This document shows positions 37,047-47,798 of a DNA stretch of 64,000 bases, piece after piece. A program made the position numbers and the translations under genes. The stretch is from Bacteroidota bacterium. Its GTDB lineage: Bacteria > Bacteroidota > Ignavibacteria > Kryptoniales > JAKASW01. How positions within the stretch are numbered: position 1 is the first letter of the stretch; each line of letters begins with the position of its first letter. The notes below the pieces were generated by a model. That model was not told the origin of the DNA and did not search any database. It was given only the letters and a program-made list of their open reading frames with translations. The stretch lies in NCBI GenBank assembly GCA_021845665.1, contig JAJZVO010000003.1, forward strand, positions 1 through 64,000, read 5' to 3'.

Positions 37047-38014
37047 TACGTTCCTTCTGCCACGGATCCTGCGGCGGAGTTTTCATCCTGTGTGTCGGAA
37101 AACAGCGCTTCGACGAATGTGTCCCTGTCGAATGGCTGCAAATCGTCTATCCCTTCGCCGACTCCAATATATTTAACCGGCAATTTAAGTTCCTGGCTGA
37201 TAGCAATCACGATCCCCCCTTTTGCGGTTCCGTCGAGCTTGGTGAGGACAATGCCGGTGACGCCCGCAGCATCGAGAAACTGCCGCGCCTGGACGAGCCC
37301 GTTCTGACCGGTGACGGCATCGAGGACAAGGTAGACTTCATGCGGCGCTTCGGGGATCACCTTCTTCACGACCCTGACAATCTTTTTGAGCTCTTCCATC
37401 AGGTTTGTTTTTGTATGGAGCCTTCCTGCGGTGTCCACCAGGACCACATCGATTCCGCGGGCCTTTGCGGCATTGACCGCGTCGTAAGCCACGGCACCGG
37501 GATCGGTACCCGGGGTCTGCTGAATCATCTCCACGCCTGCCCGTTTCGCCCAGATCTGAAGCTGTTCGTTGGCTGCCGCGCGGAAGGTATCTGCAGCGGC
37601 GATGAGCACTCTCTTTCCGTCGTTCCTGAAATTATAGGAAAGCTTCCCGACGGTCGTGGTCTTCCCTACTCCGTTTACGCCGACGATCATTATAACTTGC
37701 GGCCCGCCGTCGTGACGGGAGGTGCCATCGGGCACGATCAGGTATTTCGCGATCTCCTCTCTCAAAAGCCGCTTGAGTACCGCCGCGTCTTCATAGCCCT
37801 CAGACTTGACGCGTGCCCGGATGTCCCCGATGATTTTCTCGGTGGCATCGAATCCTACGTCGCTCGAAAGGAGTGTCTCCTCTATTTCGCCGATCAACTC
37901 GTCGTCGATCTTCGTCTTCTTAGCAATCACCTTCGTGATTCTTTCGACGAAAGTCGAACGAGTTCGCGACAGCCCGTCTTTTACTTTCTTGAATCGATCA
38001 AGCAAACCCATCAA
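37046..38014 (-). CDS. ftsY: Signal recognition particle receptor FtsY
   Basis: [49 protein letters not shown]. Stop overlaps mutL start (TAATG). Confidence 0.97.
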   Translation of the reverse strand: MMGLLDRFKKVKDGLSRTRSTFVERITKVIAKKTKIDDELIGEIEETLLSSDVGFDATEKIIGDIRARVKSEGYEDAAVLKRLLREEIAKYLIVPDGTSRHDGGPQVIMIVGVNGVGKTTTVGKLSYNFRNDGKRVLIAAADTFRAAANEQLQIWAKRAGVEMIQQTPGTDPGAVAYDAVNAAKARGIDVVLVDTAGRLHTKTNLMEELKKIVRVVKKVIPEAPHEVYLVLDAVTGQNGLVQARQFLDAAGVTGIVLTKLDGTAKGGIVIAISQELKLPVKYIGVGEGIDDLQPFDRDTFVEALFSDTQDENSAAGSVAEGT

Positions 38015-38059
38015 TAGTAAATTCCTTTAAGTAATGAAACGGCAGGCCGCAACCCGTGA

Positions 38060-38683
38060 TCAGGCTGCCCGATTCTCCGCCATATGCTTCCGATAAATAG
38101 CGACGTATACTCCAAGTGAAATGAAAAGTCCCGCCGTGCTCAGATAAAGGAGGACGGTCTTCAGCGTCGCGAGCGATTCCTCCCTCAGAGTCGCAACAAG
38201 AAGAAAAGCCGCGATGAACGCCACGGTCCACTTACCCGCCCATACGGACTGAACGACCACCTTACGCCTGTTGATGATCAACACACTCCCTGCGACGATG
38301 AGAATATCGCGGAGTGCGACCAGGCCTGCGTACCAGAGAGGCGCATCACCGACAACGACAAGCGCGGCGGAAATTGCAATAATACATATCTTATCCGCGA
38401 TTGGATCGAGGAGCCGGCCGAAGTCGGTTACCTGGTTCAATGCTCTCGCCAGGAGTCCGTCAAAAAAATCCGTTGCCGCCGATAGGACCATCAGCACGAT
38501 AACCCATAAACGGTATTGATTTCCTGGCTGGAGGATCAGCAGCACGATCGGAACCATCAAGATCACACGGCTCAGGCTGAGAACGTTTGAGACGGTCCAC
38601 TGCCTCTCAACCTTCAATTCCATACTTCCGCGAGATGCTTGGGTCAACCGAGGTTTACTCCCAGTTTCCGGATCAAAAAGCAC
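38060..38683 (-). CDS. pgsA: CDP-alcohol phosphatidyltransferase (PgsA-like)
   Basis: AATDFFDGLLARALNQVTDFGRLLDPIADK (DGxxARx8Gx3Dx3D). Confidence 0.88.
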   Translation of the reverse strand: MLFDPETGSKPRLTQASRGSMELKVERQWTVSNVLSLSRVILMVPIVLLILQPGNQYRLWVIVLMVLSAATDFFDGLLARALNQVTDFGRLLDPIADKICIIAISAALVVVGDAPLWYAGLVALRDILIVAGSVLIINRRKVVVQSVWAGKWTVAFIAAFLLVATLREESLATLKTVLLYLSTAGLFISLGVYVAIYRKHMAENRAA

Positions 38684-38742
38684 TTATTCCAAATGGTCCA
38701 GCCGCTGCCCGCGGCGACCGACGGAAGACCGAAGCGAAACAG

Positions 38743-40248
38743 TCAATACCTTGCCTCATTTATATTCGCTTCAAACTCTTCCTTGCGGTTTATCTCGACC
38801 TCGGTCGGGTATTGCCCGCTGAAACAGGCAGTACAGTAGTTCTTGTGCTCTCCTCCTGGCACCGAGTCGAGAAGCTTTTCCAGCGAAAGATAGGAAAGAG
38901 AATCTACGTTCAATTCCTTCCGCATGGCTTCAAGATCGCCGTCCTGCTGGTTGGCAAACAGCTCTCCTTCCGATGGGAAGTCCATACCGTAATAACATGG
39001 ATGCATGATCGGAGGCGAGCTCACACGGAAATGCACTTCCGCAGGCTCGGCCTCCCTGATAAGCTTCACCAGCTGCTTGCTCGTGGTTCCGCGGACGATG
39101 GAATCGTCCACTATCACGACTTTCCTTCCCTTCAGCACTCCCTTCACTGTATTGAACTTAATCTTCACCTTGAGGTCGCGGGAATACTGGTTCGGCTGTA
39201 TGAAAGTTCTCCCGATGTAATGACTTCTTATCAGGCCGATCTCGAATTTAGCCTTAATACCCATCTTGAGACTCTGCGATACGAAGCCAAGAGTGGCGGT
39301 GTTCGATGAGTCCGGTACGCTTATGACGACAAGTTTCTCGTCCTCATCGTTCTGTACAGGAGATTCTTCGGCAAGCCCCTTGCCGATTTTTCTCCTCACC
39401 TTATCTACACTCTCTCCAAAGATTTTGCTGTCGGGCCGTGAGAAGTAAATGTATTCGAAAATGCAATGCCTGGACTGTTTCGGAATGTCAGGCAGAAACA
39501 TGGAATGAACCTCACCGGCTGCCAATGCATCGTCATCTATGATGACCATCTCGCCCGGTTCGACGTCGCGTAAATACTCGGCGCCGAGGATGTCGAACGC
39601 GCATGTTTCGGAAGCGGCAATGAAGGCATTTCCTATCTTGCCGAGCGACAGAGGCCGAAAGCCGTAAGGGTCCCTCGCCACAATAAGTTGATTGTCCGTG
39701 AGTATGACAAGCGAGAAAGCGCCCTTTACGATCTGCAATGCTTCATAAACCTGCTCGATTATGGTCTCTTTCTGACTCTTTGCAATCAAATGCAGAATGA
39801 TCTCTGTGTCTGTTGTCGTCTGAAAGATTGTTCCGCTCTCAGTCAGCTCGTCACGCAGGCGGTGGGAGTTGGTCAGGTTGCCGTTATGAGCGATCGCGAG
39901 ATTTCCCTCTCGATAATTAACGATTATCGGCTGGACATTTTTCCTGCTCTCGGCCGCACCGGTTGTCGAGTACCTGTTATGACCAATTCCGGCATTGCCC
40001 CTGAGGACTTCGGTCAATATTCGCTCGTCCTTGAAGACATCTGAGATAAGGCCGGTACTCTTGTGGACATTGAAGGCCGTTTTCTCAGGGGTTTTTTCTC
40101 TGGTGACGATGCCGGCAGCTTCCTGGCCACGGTGCTGAAGGGCATTCAAACCGTAATAAATGAAATTCGACGCGTTTTCGGCCCCGTAAATACCGACTAT
40201 CCCGCAGAAGGTTTTCGGCTTGTTTATCTTCAGGTTTGCTTCGCGCAT
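38743..40248 (-). CDS. purF: Amidophosphoribosyltransferase
   Basis: CGIVGIYG (N-terminal nucleophile Cys after a short propeptide); GHNRYSTTG; VVIVDDSIVRGTTSKQLV. Confidence 0.97.
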   Translation of the reverse strand: MREANLKINKPKTFCGIVGIYGAENASNFIYYGLNALQHRGQEAAGIVTREKTPEKTAFNVHKSTGLISDVFKDERILTEVLRGNAGIGHNRYSTTGAAESRKNVQPIIVNYREGNLAIAHNGNLTNSHRLRDELTESGTIFQTTTDTEIILHLIAKSQKETIIEQVYEALQIVKGAFSLVILTDNQLIVARDPYGFRPLSLGKIGNAFIAASETCAFDILGAEYLRDVEPGEMVIIDDDALAAGEVHSMFLPDIPKQSRHCIFEYIYFSRPDSKIFGESVDKVRRKIGKGLAEESPVQNDEDEKLVVISVPDSSNTATLGFVSQSLKMGIKAKFEIGLIRSHYIGRTFIQPNQYSRDLKVKIKFNTVKGVLKGRKVVIVDDSIVRGTTSKQLVKLIREAEPAEVHFRVSSPPIMHPCYYGMDFPSEGELFANQQDGDLEAMRKELNVDSLSYLSLEKLLDSVPGGEHKNYCTACFSGQYPTEVEINRKEEFEANINEARY

Positions 40249-40578
40249 TTAGTGCTTCACTCCATCAATTCTCGGTAGGAAATCTAAGACGTTCACCAGC
40301 GACATAGATGAACTTATCCTGTGAAATCGGGATCGGTATAAAATTAACTAAGACTCAAAAGTAAAACAAACGTGTGCGAGTGCCTGAAAACCTTTGTGCC
40401 CTGAACGCTGCGCGTGTTCAATTTTCAACCGCAAGGATCGAGGAGAACGCGCACTAAACATCAAGGGTCAGGAACTCGCTTACCCGGCAACCTTTGGAGA
40501 TCAACTTTCGCTCCGGCCTCATATAGAACACACAGCGGCGTCTCGATGGGACGCCGCCGGATTACGAATCGTATCTTT

Positions 40579-42993
40579 TCAGTTTGCGATCGGCGTTTCG
40601 GCGCGTGCCGGCGGTTTATCTTCCTTCTTATTCGGACGAAGGGCAAAGCCGAGCACTTCCGGCATTTCGCTGACAAACTTAAACTTCAACTCGTCCCTGA
40701 CGTGCGGAGGGACTTCGTCGAGATCGTGCTCGTTCTTCTTCGGAAGGATGACTGTTTTTATGCCCGACCGCACGGCGGCGATGACCTTTTCTTTAACACC
40801 TCCGATTGGCAGTACCGCTCCTCTGAGCGTGATTTCTCCGGTCATCGCAAGGTCGTTGCGGACGAGCCTGCCGGTCAAAAGCGAAACGAGGGCCGTGAGC
40901 ATCGTTACGCCGGCCGAAGGGCCATCCTTGGGTATTGCACCTGCGGGGACGTGGACATGTATATCGTACTTCTCGCGGAAATCGGGTTCCACACCGAGGG
41001 CTTCGGCATTCGCCCCGATGAAGCTGAGCGCCGCCTGGGCCGATTCTTTCATGACGTCGCCAAGTTGGCCGGTAAGAATCAGGCTTCCCTTTCCCTTCAT
41101 CTTTGTCGCTTCGATGAAGAGTATGTCGCCGCCGACCGGAGTCCATGCAAGGCCGGTAGCGATGCCCGGCTTATTGATTCTCTCCGAGACTTCGAGGAAA
41201 AACTTCTGGTTGCCGAGATATTTTACGACGGCTTCGCGGTCGATGATGAACTGCTTCTTCTCTCCCCCAGCCACTTCCATGGCCACGCCTCTGCTGACGT
41301 CCGCTATCTTTCTCTCCAGACTCCGGACGCCGGCTTCCCTGGTGTAACCTGAAATGAGAAAATGTATCGCCTCGTCGGTGAAGTTAATTTGTTTCTCCTT
41401 GAGCCCATGCTCGCCGATCTGCTTCGGAACGAGGAAATTTCTGGCTATATGCAACTTCTCATCGTCGACGTAACTTGGGATCTCAATTATTTCCATCCTG
41501 TCTCTCAACGCGGGCGGAATGGGTTCCATCATGTTAGCCGTCGCGATAAACATCACCTTGGAAAGGTCGAACGGAATCTCGAGATAATGGTCGCTGAACG
41601 AAAAATTCTGCTCAGGATCGAGCACTTCGAGGAGCGCGCTTGAGGGATCGCCCCTGAAATCCATGCCGAGCTTATCGACTTCATCGAGCATGAAAACCGG
41701 GTTGTTGGAACCGGCCTTTTTAATGCCCTGTATGATTCTGCCGGGGAGCGCACCTATGTACGTACGCCTGTGCCCGCGAATTTCAGCCTCGTCATGCACT
41801 CCACCGAGGGACATCCGAACGAATTTCCTGCCGAGCGCTTTAGCTATCGATTTGCCGAGACTTGTTTTTCCGACGCCCGGAGGGCCGACAAAACAAAGTA
41901 TCGGACCGCGCATATCGTCCTTCAGCTTTCTAACGGCGAGGTACTCGAGGATTCTTTTCTTCACCTTCTCGAGTCCGTAATGATCTTTCGCGAGCGACTT
42001 CTCCGCAGCCTTTATATCGAGATTGTCCTCCGTCGAAGTGCTCCAGGGAAGGTCCAGAATCCAATCGAGATAGGTCCTCGAGACCGTATATTCGGCGCTC
42101 GAAGCATGCATTCTCTGGAGTCTGTCGAGCTCTTTCGAAGCTGTAGTCTTCACTTCCTCGGGAAAATTCCCTTCCTCTATTTTCTTCCTGAGCTCGTCGA
42201 CCTCGACATTCCCTTCGTCCTCACCGAGTTCATGCTTGATGGCTTTCATTTGTTCGCGCAGGAAATAGTCGCGCTGGCTCTTGTTAATCTCGTCCTGAAC
42301 TTCTGTCTGAATTTTGTTTCCGAGTTCGAGGCGCTGGACGAGCTTGCTCAGGTACAGGTTGGATTTCTTCAGTCTCTCCTGGACACCGAGCTCCTCCAGG
42401 ACTTCCTGCTTCTCTTTGACTGGGATATTTATCAGCCACATCGCCATGTCGGCCACATGACCTGGGTCCTCAGTATTCAAGATCAACCCCAGGTGCTCGG
42501 GGGTAAGGTCGGGCGCAAGGTCCACCGCTTTCCGGAATCCATTCTTTATTGTCGCAACCAGTGCTTCGGTCTCAATCCCCTCGGCTTTCTTGTCTTCAAT
42601 TCTCTGGACAAAGCCCTTAAGGTAGGGTTCCTGTTGTACGAGGTTGAATATCTCCGCCCTGTACAGCCCCTGGACAAAAACACTTTTCGACCCGTCGGGC
42701 AAATTGTAAACCTTCAGGATTCTCGCAACGGTACCGATCTTATAGATGTCCTCGGGATTCGGGCGCTCGGTATTGGCATCTCTCTGGGCGACGATCAGAA
42801 CGGGAAGGTCGTCCCTGAAGGCTTCATCGACCAGTTGTATCGTGCTTTTCCTGCCGACCGAAAGCGGCATCATCTGCCGCGGATAGAACACAGAATTTCT
42901 AAGCGGCATGATCGGGAGTATTTCCTGGTTGTAAAGCTTTCCGGGATCTTCCATGACTATTTGTTCGTCCTTGTCGAAATCTTTTTCACTCAT
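40579..42993 (-). CDS. lon: ATP-dependent Lon protease (copy 2)
   Basis: GPPGVGKTSLGKSIAKAL; GAIPKDGPSAGVTMLTAL; N-terminal LON domain ILPIMPLRNSVFYPRQMMPLSVGR. Confidence 0.97.
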   Translation of the reverse strand: MSEKDFDKDEQIVMEDPGKLYNQEILPIMPLRNSVFYPRQMMPLSVGRKSTIQLVDEAFRDDLPVLIVAQRDANTERPNPEDIYKIGTVARILKVYNLPDGSKSVFVQGLYRAEIFNLVQQEPYLKGFVQRIEDKKAEGIETEALVATIKNGFRKAVDLAPDLTPEHLGLILNTEDPGHVADMAMWLINIPVKEKQEVLEELGVQERLKKSNLYLSKLVQRLELGNKIQTEVQDEINKSQRDYFLREQMKAIKHELGEDEGNVEVDELRKKIEEGNFPEEVKTTASKELDRLQRMHASSAEYTVSRTYLDWILDLPWSTSTEDNLDIKAAEKSLAKDHYGLEKVKKRILEYLAVRKLKDDMRGPILCFVGPPGVGKTSLGKSIAKALGRKFVRMSLGGVHDEAEIRGHRRTYIGALPGRIIQGIKKAGSNNPVFMLDEVDKLGMDFRGDPSSALLEVLDPEQNFSFSDHYLEIPFDLSKVMFIATANMMEPIPPALRDRMEIIEIPSYVDDEKLHIARNFLVPKQIGEHGLKEKQINFTDEAIHFLISGYTREAGVRSLERKIADVSRGVAMEVAGGEKKQFIIDREAVVKYLGNQKFFLEVSERINKPGIATGLAWTPVGGDILFIEATKMKGKGSLILTGQLGDVMKESAQAALSFIGANAEALGVEPDFREKYDIHVHVPAGAIPKDGPSAGVTMLTALVSLLTGRLVRNDLAMTGEITLRGAVLPIGGVKEKVIAAVRSGIKTVILPKKNEHDLDEVPPHVRDELKFKFVSEMPEVLGFALRPNKKEDKPPARAETPIAN

Positions 42994-43027
42994 GATATAG
43001 TTTCTCCTGATGAGGAATCCTTCGCGT

Positions 43028-43522
43028 TCACGAGAGCCTCATCACAATGTCCAGTAATTCTTCTCTTTGATTTTGCATATCGGATGCAACCGAGCCTAAC
43101 AAGGCTGCGACGGCGGCGTCACGGATGCTGTTCTTCTGATGGACAAGAAGCTCGCTTCTCGATGCGTGTGCCTCCATATCGCCCACGAGGCGCTTGATAT
43201 TTTGCCTGAAGTCGACATCATCTCTTGTTTCGGAAGTGACCTGCGGAATTGGGCCGCCGAGACGCACGATCGCTCCTCTGATTAATTCAGCCTGTCCTCT
43301 TACTTCGTCGGCGATGTTCTTCAGCCGGTTGAGAAGAAAAGGATACGGGATCCATTTGGAATGGGAAGACAGATTGGCCGCCAATCTCATAAAGGCCGAG
43401 TAATCGTCGCTCAATATGTTCAGGATCTTCTCATGCTCTCTTTTGTCGGAGTGCGACACCGAAAGGCTTTCGAGGAAAGCCAACCGGTGATGACTCTTTT
43501 CCGCCACATTCTGCTGTAACAT
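43028..43522 (-). CDS. Hypothetical helical protein, possibly ferritin-like
   Basis: Predominantly helical ORF between lon and hsp20; no confident family. Confidence 0.5.
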   Translation of the reverse strand: MLQQNVAEKSHHRLAFLESLSVSHSDKREHEKILNILSDDYSAFMRLAANLSSHSKWIPYPFLLNRLKNIADEVRGQAELIRGAIVRLGGPIPQVTSETRDDVDFRQNIKRLVGDMEAHASRSELLVHQKNSIRDAAVAALLGSVASDMQNQREELLDIVMRLS

Positions 43523-43584
43523 TATTCCTCCGTTGTAAGAATAGAGTGAGGCCCCCGGTCTCGGGAGCCTCTTGTTGGAATCTC

Positions 43585-44055
43585 TTAAGAGACCTTTACT
43601 TCGATCTCTTTCGGTTTCGCTTCTTCGGCCTTGGGCAAGGTTATCGAAAGTACGCCGTCTTTGAAAGAAGCATCGATCTTGTCGCTCTTGACCGACAGCG
43701 GAAGGGAAAAAGCCCTCTCGAACACTCCGAAGGAGCGCTCGATGCGATGGACATTGACGTCCTTCTCCTCTTTCTCTTCCTTCTTCTCACCTTTGATGGT
43801 GAGGATATTGTCGTGGAGCGTGATCTTGACATCATTCCTGTTCACGCCGGGAAGTTCTGCTTTGATAAGGTAAGCGTCTTTGTTCTCACTAACATCGACG
43901 CGCGGAGCCCACTGAGCTATGACGGCATTCTCTGCGTCATACTCCGGAAACAGGCCGTCAAAGACGCGCCCGATTTCTCTCTGCATATTTACCAGGTCTC
44001 TGAACGGAGTCCAGCTTGAAAGTTCACGTTCGGGTTTCCATCTTGTAATCGCCAT
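43585..44055 (-). CDS. Hsp20/alpha-crystallin small heat-shock protein
   Basis: PRVDVSENKDAYLIKAELPGVNRNDVKITLHDNILTIKGEKKEE...FKDGVLSITLPKAEEAKPKEIEV. Confidence 0.95.
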   Translation of the reverse strand: MAITRWKPERELSSWTPFRDLVNMQREIGRVFDGLFPEYDAENAVIAQWAPRVDVSENKDAYLIKAELPGVNRNDVKITLHDNILTIKGEKKEEKEEKDVNVHRIERSFGVFERAFSLPLSVKSDKIDASFKDGVLSITLPKAEEAKPKEIEVKVS

Positions 44056-44245
44056 TTAATCATCCTCCTTTTTTGTTTTCACTTCTGCTATAGTTCAAGC
44101 ACCGTGCCAACAGAAAAGGGCTCCAAAAATGTTCGAAAGAAGACTTCTCCAGTGATCCTCAGACTCATCGGGACAAATTTATCAAAAGGAAAGACATAAG
44201 AAGAAAAAACCATGCCTCCGGTTCGCCAATTTGTCAAAGGAATGG

Positions 44246-45259
44246 TCAGCCGATAGTCTCTTTGTAGAGTCGTTCGATCGTTTGCATGTCTGCTTCATCG
44301 ATCCGGAAATCACCGCCGACATTTTCTTCTACCTGTCGGACCGCTCTGGCGCCCACGATAGAAGAAGTGATGGCAGGGTTCATATTGACCCAGGCAACGG
44401 CTAGATTCCCGACGGGCTTGTCATACTTTGCCGCGATGGGGCGGAGATTCTCAACGAGCGCGAGTTCTTTAGAGAGAAGCGGCTCCTGGAATTTCTTGTC
44501 CTTCCTTCTCCAATCATCCTCAGCCAATCGTTGCATGTTGAATTTTCCGGTAAGTAGGCCGGACATCATGGGGCTGTAGGCAACGACACCGATACCGTTT
44601 TGAAGGCAATAGGGAAGGATTTCCATAGCGACTTCCTGCATAACGAGACTGTACGGTGGCTGCAGGGATTGGACCGGCGCTACCGATGCACAGCGGCTAA
44701 GGAGAGGAACATTGAAGTTGCACACACCTATGTATTTCACCTTCCCTTCTTTTTTGAGTTCGGCCATTACCTGCCATGATTCCTCGACGGGAGTTTCCGG
44801 ATCGGGCCAATGGAACTGGTACAGGTCGATGTAATCCGTTCTCAGTCTTTTCAGGCTGTCTTCGACTTCTTTCCTTACGCTTTTCGGCCCGAGATGAATT
44901 TTGACATTGCGCCGGTCGTCCCAGATCATTCCACATTTGGTTGCGAGGAACACCTTGTCCCGCATTCCGGCAATGGTCTTGCCGACGACCTCTTCCGAAT
45001 GACCAAGTCCGTAAACCGCGGCGGTATCGATCCAATTGATTCCAAGGTCGAGCGCTTTTCTTATGGCTCCGGCCGATACTTCATCGTCAACCGCACCCCA
45101 GCCGTAAAGCCATGGGCCTCCGATTGCCCACGCGCCGAAACCGACTACTGTCAGTTCAGGACCTCCTCTTCCCAATTTTCTTTTTTCCATATTGACTCCT
45201 GCTCTCTTTTTGTCATCCTGTGTAAACATAACTGTGTTCGGATAAAATTCCGACTCCAA
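44246..45259 (-). CDS. Aldo/keto reductase
   Basis: KALDLGINWIDTAAVYGLGHSEEVVGKTI; DYIDLYQFHWPDPETPVEESW. An internal Met (MEKRKLGRGG) may be the true start. Confidence 0.93.
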   Translation of the reverse strand: MESEFYPNTVMFTQDDKKRAGVNMEKRKLGRGGPELTVVGFGAWAIGGPWLYGWGAVDDEVSAGAIRKALDLGINWIDTAAVYGLGHSEEVVGKTIAGMRDKVFLATKCGMIWDDRRNVKIHLGPKSVRKEVEDSLKRLRTDYIDLYQFHWPDPETPVEESWQVMAELKKEGKVKYIGVCNFNVPLLSRCASVAPVQSLQPPYSLVMQEVAMEILPYCLQNGIGVVAYSPMMSGLLTGKFNMQRLAEDDWRRKDKKFQEPLLSKELALVENLRPIAAKYDKPVGNLAVAWVNMNPAITSSIVGARAVRQVEENVGGDFRIDEADMQTIERLYKETIG

Positions 45260-45409
45260 GGAGACGCGGCCGAACTGTTAATCAGCCGAAGGACAGCTCA
45301 GCTCGCTCACGGTCGGCCACTTGGACCGCGTGAATAACGCCGTCACCGTCGTTCGCATCGTGAACGCATTTCACTTTAAGAGCAGTCGACAGCCGGGAGG
45401 TGGCTGACC

Positions 45410-45438
45410 TTGCCTTAGTTTAAAGCTTGTGTTATACT
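45410..45438 (+). promoter_or_regulatory. Putative sigma70-like promoter for the ECF operon
   Basis: TTGCCT-N17-TATACT, about 50 nt upstream of the sigma-factor ATG. Confidence 0.4.
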
Positions 45439-45487
45439 AAAAAAGTCCTAAAAAACAAGTACAGAGTCGCTTTCTTCCTTTTTATAT

Positions 45488-46078
45488 ATGAAAACTGAAC
45501 AAATTCCTGCGAAGCACAAAGATTTCGAGACTGAAATGCTGCCTCATATGGCGGCACTCTACAATTTCGCGCTGAGGATGACGGGGGATCCGGACGACGC
45601 AAAAGATCTGGTGCAGGAAACGTACATGAAAGCCTACCGCTTCTTCGACAAATACGCTCAGGGAACGAATGCAAAAGCGTGGTTGTTCCGAATAATGAAG
45701 AACTCATACATCAATCGTTACCGGAAGGAATCGAAAGAGCCGGACAAGATTGATTATGATGACATAAAGGATTTTTACGCCAGTGTCAAGGATTCGGCGG
45801 TCGATACGAATGATCTTCAGGAGAAGATCTTTGGAAATCTTTTTGAAGACGAAGTCGCAAAGGCTTTGCAGGAGTTGCCCGAGGATTTCAGAACAGTCGT
45901 CATTCTTTGCGATATAGAAGGATACACTTACGAAGAAATCGCAGACTTCATCGAGATCCCGATCGGAACGGTTAGATCGCGTCTCCATCGGGGAAGAAAA
46001 ATGTTGCGCTCCATGTTGAGAGACTACGCTTTCAAACGAGGATTCAAAGACGTCGACGTTGATACGGACGAAGATTGA
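45488..46078 (+). CDS. RNA polymerase sigma-70 factor, ECF subfamily
   Basis: DPDDAKDLVQETYMKAYRFFDKYAQGTNAKAWLFRIMKNSYINRYRK; LQELPEDFRTVVILCDIEGYTYEEIADFIEIPIGTVRSRLHRGRKML. Confidence 0.96.
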   Translation: MKTEQIPAKHKDFETEMLPHMAALYNFALRMTGDPDDAKDLVQETYMKAYRFFDKYAQGTNAKAWLFRIMKNSYINRYRKESKEPDKIDYDDIKDFYASVKDSAVDTNDLQEKIFGNLFEDEVAKALQELPEDFRTVVILCDIEGYTYEEIADFIEIPIGTVRSRLHRGRKMLRSMLRDYAFKRGFKDVDVDTDED

Positions 46079-46093
46079 ATACAGAAGGAACTG

Positions 46094-46960
46094 ATGGCGG
46101 TGGATTGCAGAGAGTCACGCGATTTGATGAGCGGTGCTGTTGATAATGAATTGAATCGACAGGAGTCGGAAGGGTTCAACGAGCACATTGAAATTTGCGG
46201 CAGCTGCCGCGATGAATACGAGCTTGAGAAGCTGACGAAGGCCTACCTTAAAAGAAAGATGACTTTCGTAGACGTCCCTTACGACCTCGAAGCGACGATA
46301 ATAGCCCGGATTTCCTCCGAGGGCACCATCAGCTTCCAGCCAGGGTTCTTCTCGAGGCTCCTCTCGAACACGATATTTCAGCCGGTAGCCACGGTCGGAA
46401 TCATGCTGGCTATAGCTGTGGTACTTTTCTTCGCCAACAGGTCGAACGTGATAGGGCCTTTTTCGCCGGCCGAATCGATAGAAGCGATCAACGCCTCGGG
46501 ACCGGACGTACTGACGATGGCAATGGACAATTTCCAGGATGTGATGAGCGGGAAGTTTGAGCCGCAGATTACTGCGACAAAAGTCGCAGATGTTTCCGCG
46601 TACCTCAAGCAAAACGCAGGCGTTGCTGTTCCGGTCCCGTCGATCCGCGATGCAGATTGGATCGAAGGAAGCGTGACCGACGCGGACGGCGCGAAGGTAA
46701 CTCACGTCGTTTTCAAGATCGGAGATGGGTATATCTACATTTACAGCTTCCCGAGAGAGGCGATGAACTCGAAGCGCGTCAGACTCCCTTCCGATTGCGC
46801 CAGCGCCATCGAGAAGAACAAATGGTACTGGGGGATGGACGAAAACGGTGACACGCAAGCAGTCTGGAGCGACGATAGCCGCGTCTGCGTCGCGACGGCG
46901 AACATTGGCAAAAGAGACCTGATCAATTACCTCCGAACTTCCGGAAGGACGGCACAATGA
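46094..46960 (+). CDS. Membrane anti-sigma factor with zf-HC2-like domain
   Basis: HIEICGSCRDEYELEKLTKAYLKRKM (Hx3Cx2C) and one TM segment. Directly follows the ECF sigma gene. Confidence 0.85.
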   Translation: MAVDCRESRDLMSGAVDNELNRQESEGFNEHIEICGSCRDEYELEKLTKAYLKRKMTFVDVPYDLEATIIARISSEGTISFQPGFFSRLLSNTIFQPVATVGIMLAIAVVLFFANRSNVIGPFSPAESIEAINASGPDVLTMAMDNFQDVMSGKFEPQITATKVADVSAYLKQNAGVAVPVPSIRDADWIEGSVTDADGAKVTHVVFKIGDGYIYIYSFPREAMNSKRVRLPSDCASAIEKNKWYWGMDENGDTQAVWSDDSRVCVATANIGKRDLINYLRTSGRTAQ

Positions 46961-47538
46961 TAAAGAGAATTTTCGTTCTGCTTATGGCTGTCTCGCTTGC
47001 TTCGTGCGCGGCCAAACCGGGCAAGAAAGCGAGCGCAGCTTCGACTGCGGCTCCGGCACCGTCGAAAGCAGTCTACCTGAATAATGTGTCCGCCACCGCC
47101 GGCGTCACCTCCGAAGCGGGAAAAACCGCCTCCAACTTTTCATGGTATAACAGCGAAGGGATGAAGGTCTCGCTCAGCTCGCTCAGAGGCAAGACGGTAC
47201 TGATAAACTTCTGGGCCACGTGGTGCGGTCCATGCAAAGAAGAGCTCCCTGACGTCGAAGCGATCAGCAAACAATACTCGTCAAAGGGATTGGTCGTCAT
47301 CGGGGTATCGGAAGACAACGGCGACAGCGTGCTGAACGACGTTTCACACTTCGCGGCAAAACATGGTCTGACTTACCAGATAGTCGTCGACAACAATGAC
47401 ATCGCAAACGCTTACGGCAACATAAACGCGATACCTACATCTTTCATAGTCAACAAGGCCGGCAAGATCGTGGATCAGTGGGTGGGACTCAGGAATAAGT
47501 CATTCTTCGAATCCACGATAAAGAAATATTTAGATTAA
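46957..47538 (+). CDS. TlpA-family thioredoxin-like lipoprotein
   Basis: Lipobox VSLASC; VLINFWATWCGPCKEELPDVEAISKQY. Overlaps the anti-sigma gene by 4 nt. Confidence 0.93.
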   Translation: MIKRIFVLLMAVSLASCAAKPGKKASAASTAAPAPSKAVYLNNVSATAGVTSEAGKTASNFSWYNSEGMKVSLSSLRGKTVLINFWATWCGPCKEELPDVEAISKQYSSKGLVVIGVSEDNGDSVLNDVSHFAAKHGLTYQIVVDNNDIANAYGNINAIPTSFIVNKAGKIVDQWVGLRNKSFFESTIKKYLD

Positions 47539-47685
47539 CTCATAAGCTCCTACCGACATCTTTCAGGAGATAGCAAACCTCCTATCAGGCGAGAGTACAA
47601 AAGAACGCTCCTCAAGATATATGTCTCGTGTGATTGGAACAGGTTTGAAGCTTCAAATTGCGGTAGGGAATTCCCCAGAGGGCTG

Positions 47686-47758
47686 TAGCGCTAACGGGAG
47701 TCGAACCCGTGTTTTCGCCTTGAGAGGGCGACGTCCTAGGCCACTAGACGATGGCGCC
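47686..47758 (-). tRNA. tRNA-Glu (anticodon CTC)
   Basis: Minus strand GGCGCCATCGTCTAGTGGCCTAGGACGTCGCCCTCTCAAGGCGAAAACACGGGTTCGACTCCCGTTAGCGCTA. Cloverleaf checked by eye. Confidence 0.9.
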
Positions 47759-47798
47759 ATGCGTAACGAGAATTTTGAATTCAACATTCAAAGAAGTG

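Noticed and set aside
37040-38017. 325-aa plus-strand ORF
   Set aside because: Exact antisense of ftsY.
41770-43197. 475-aa plus-strand ORF
   Set aside because: Antisense shadow of lon copy 2; the opposite strand has a complete well-conserved protein.
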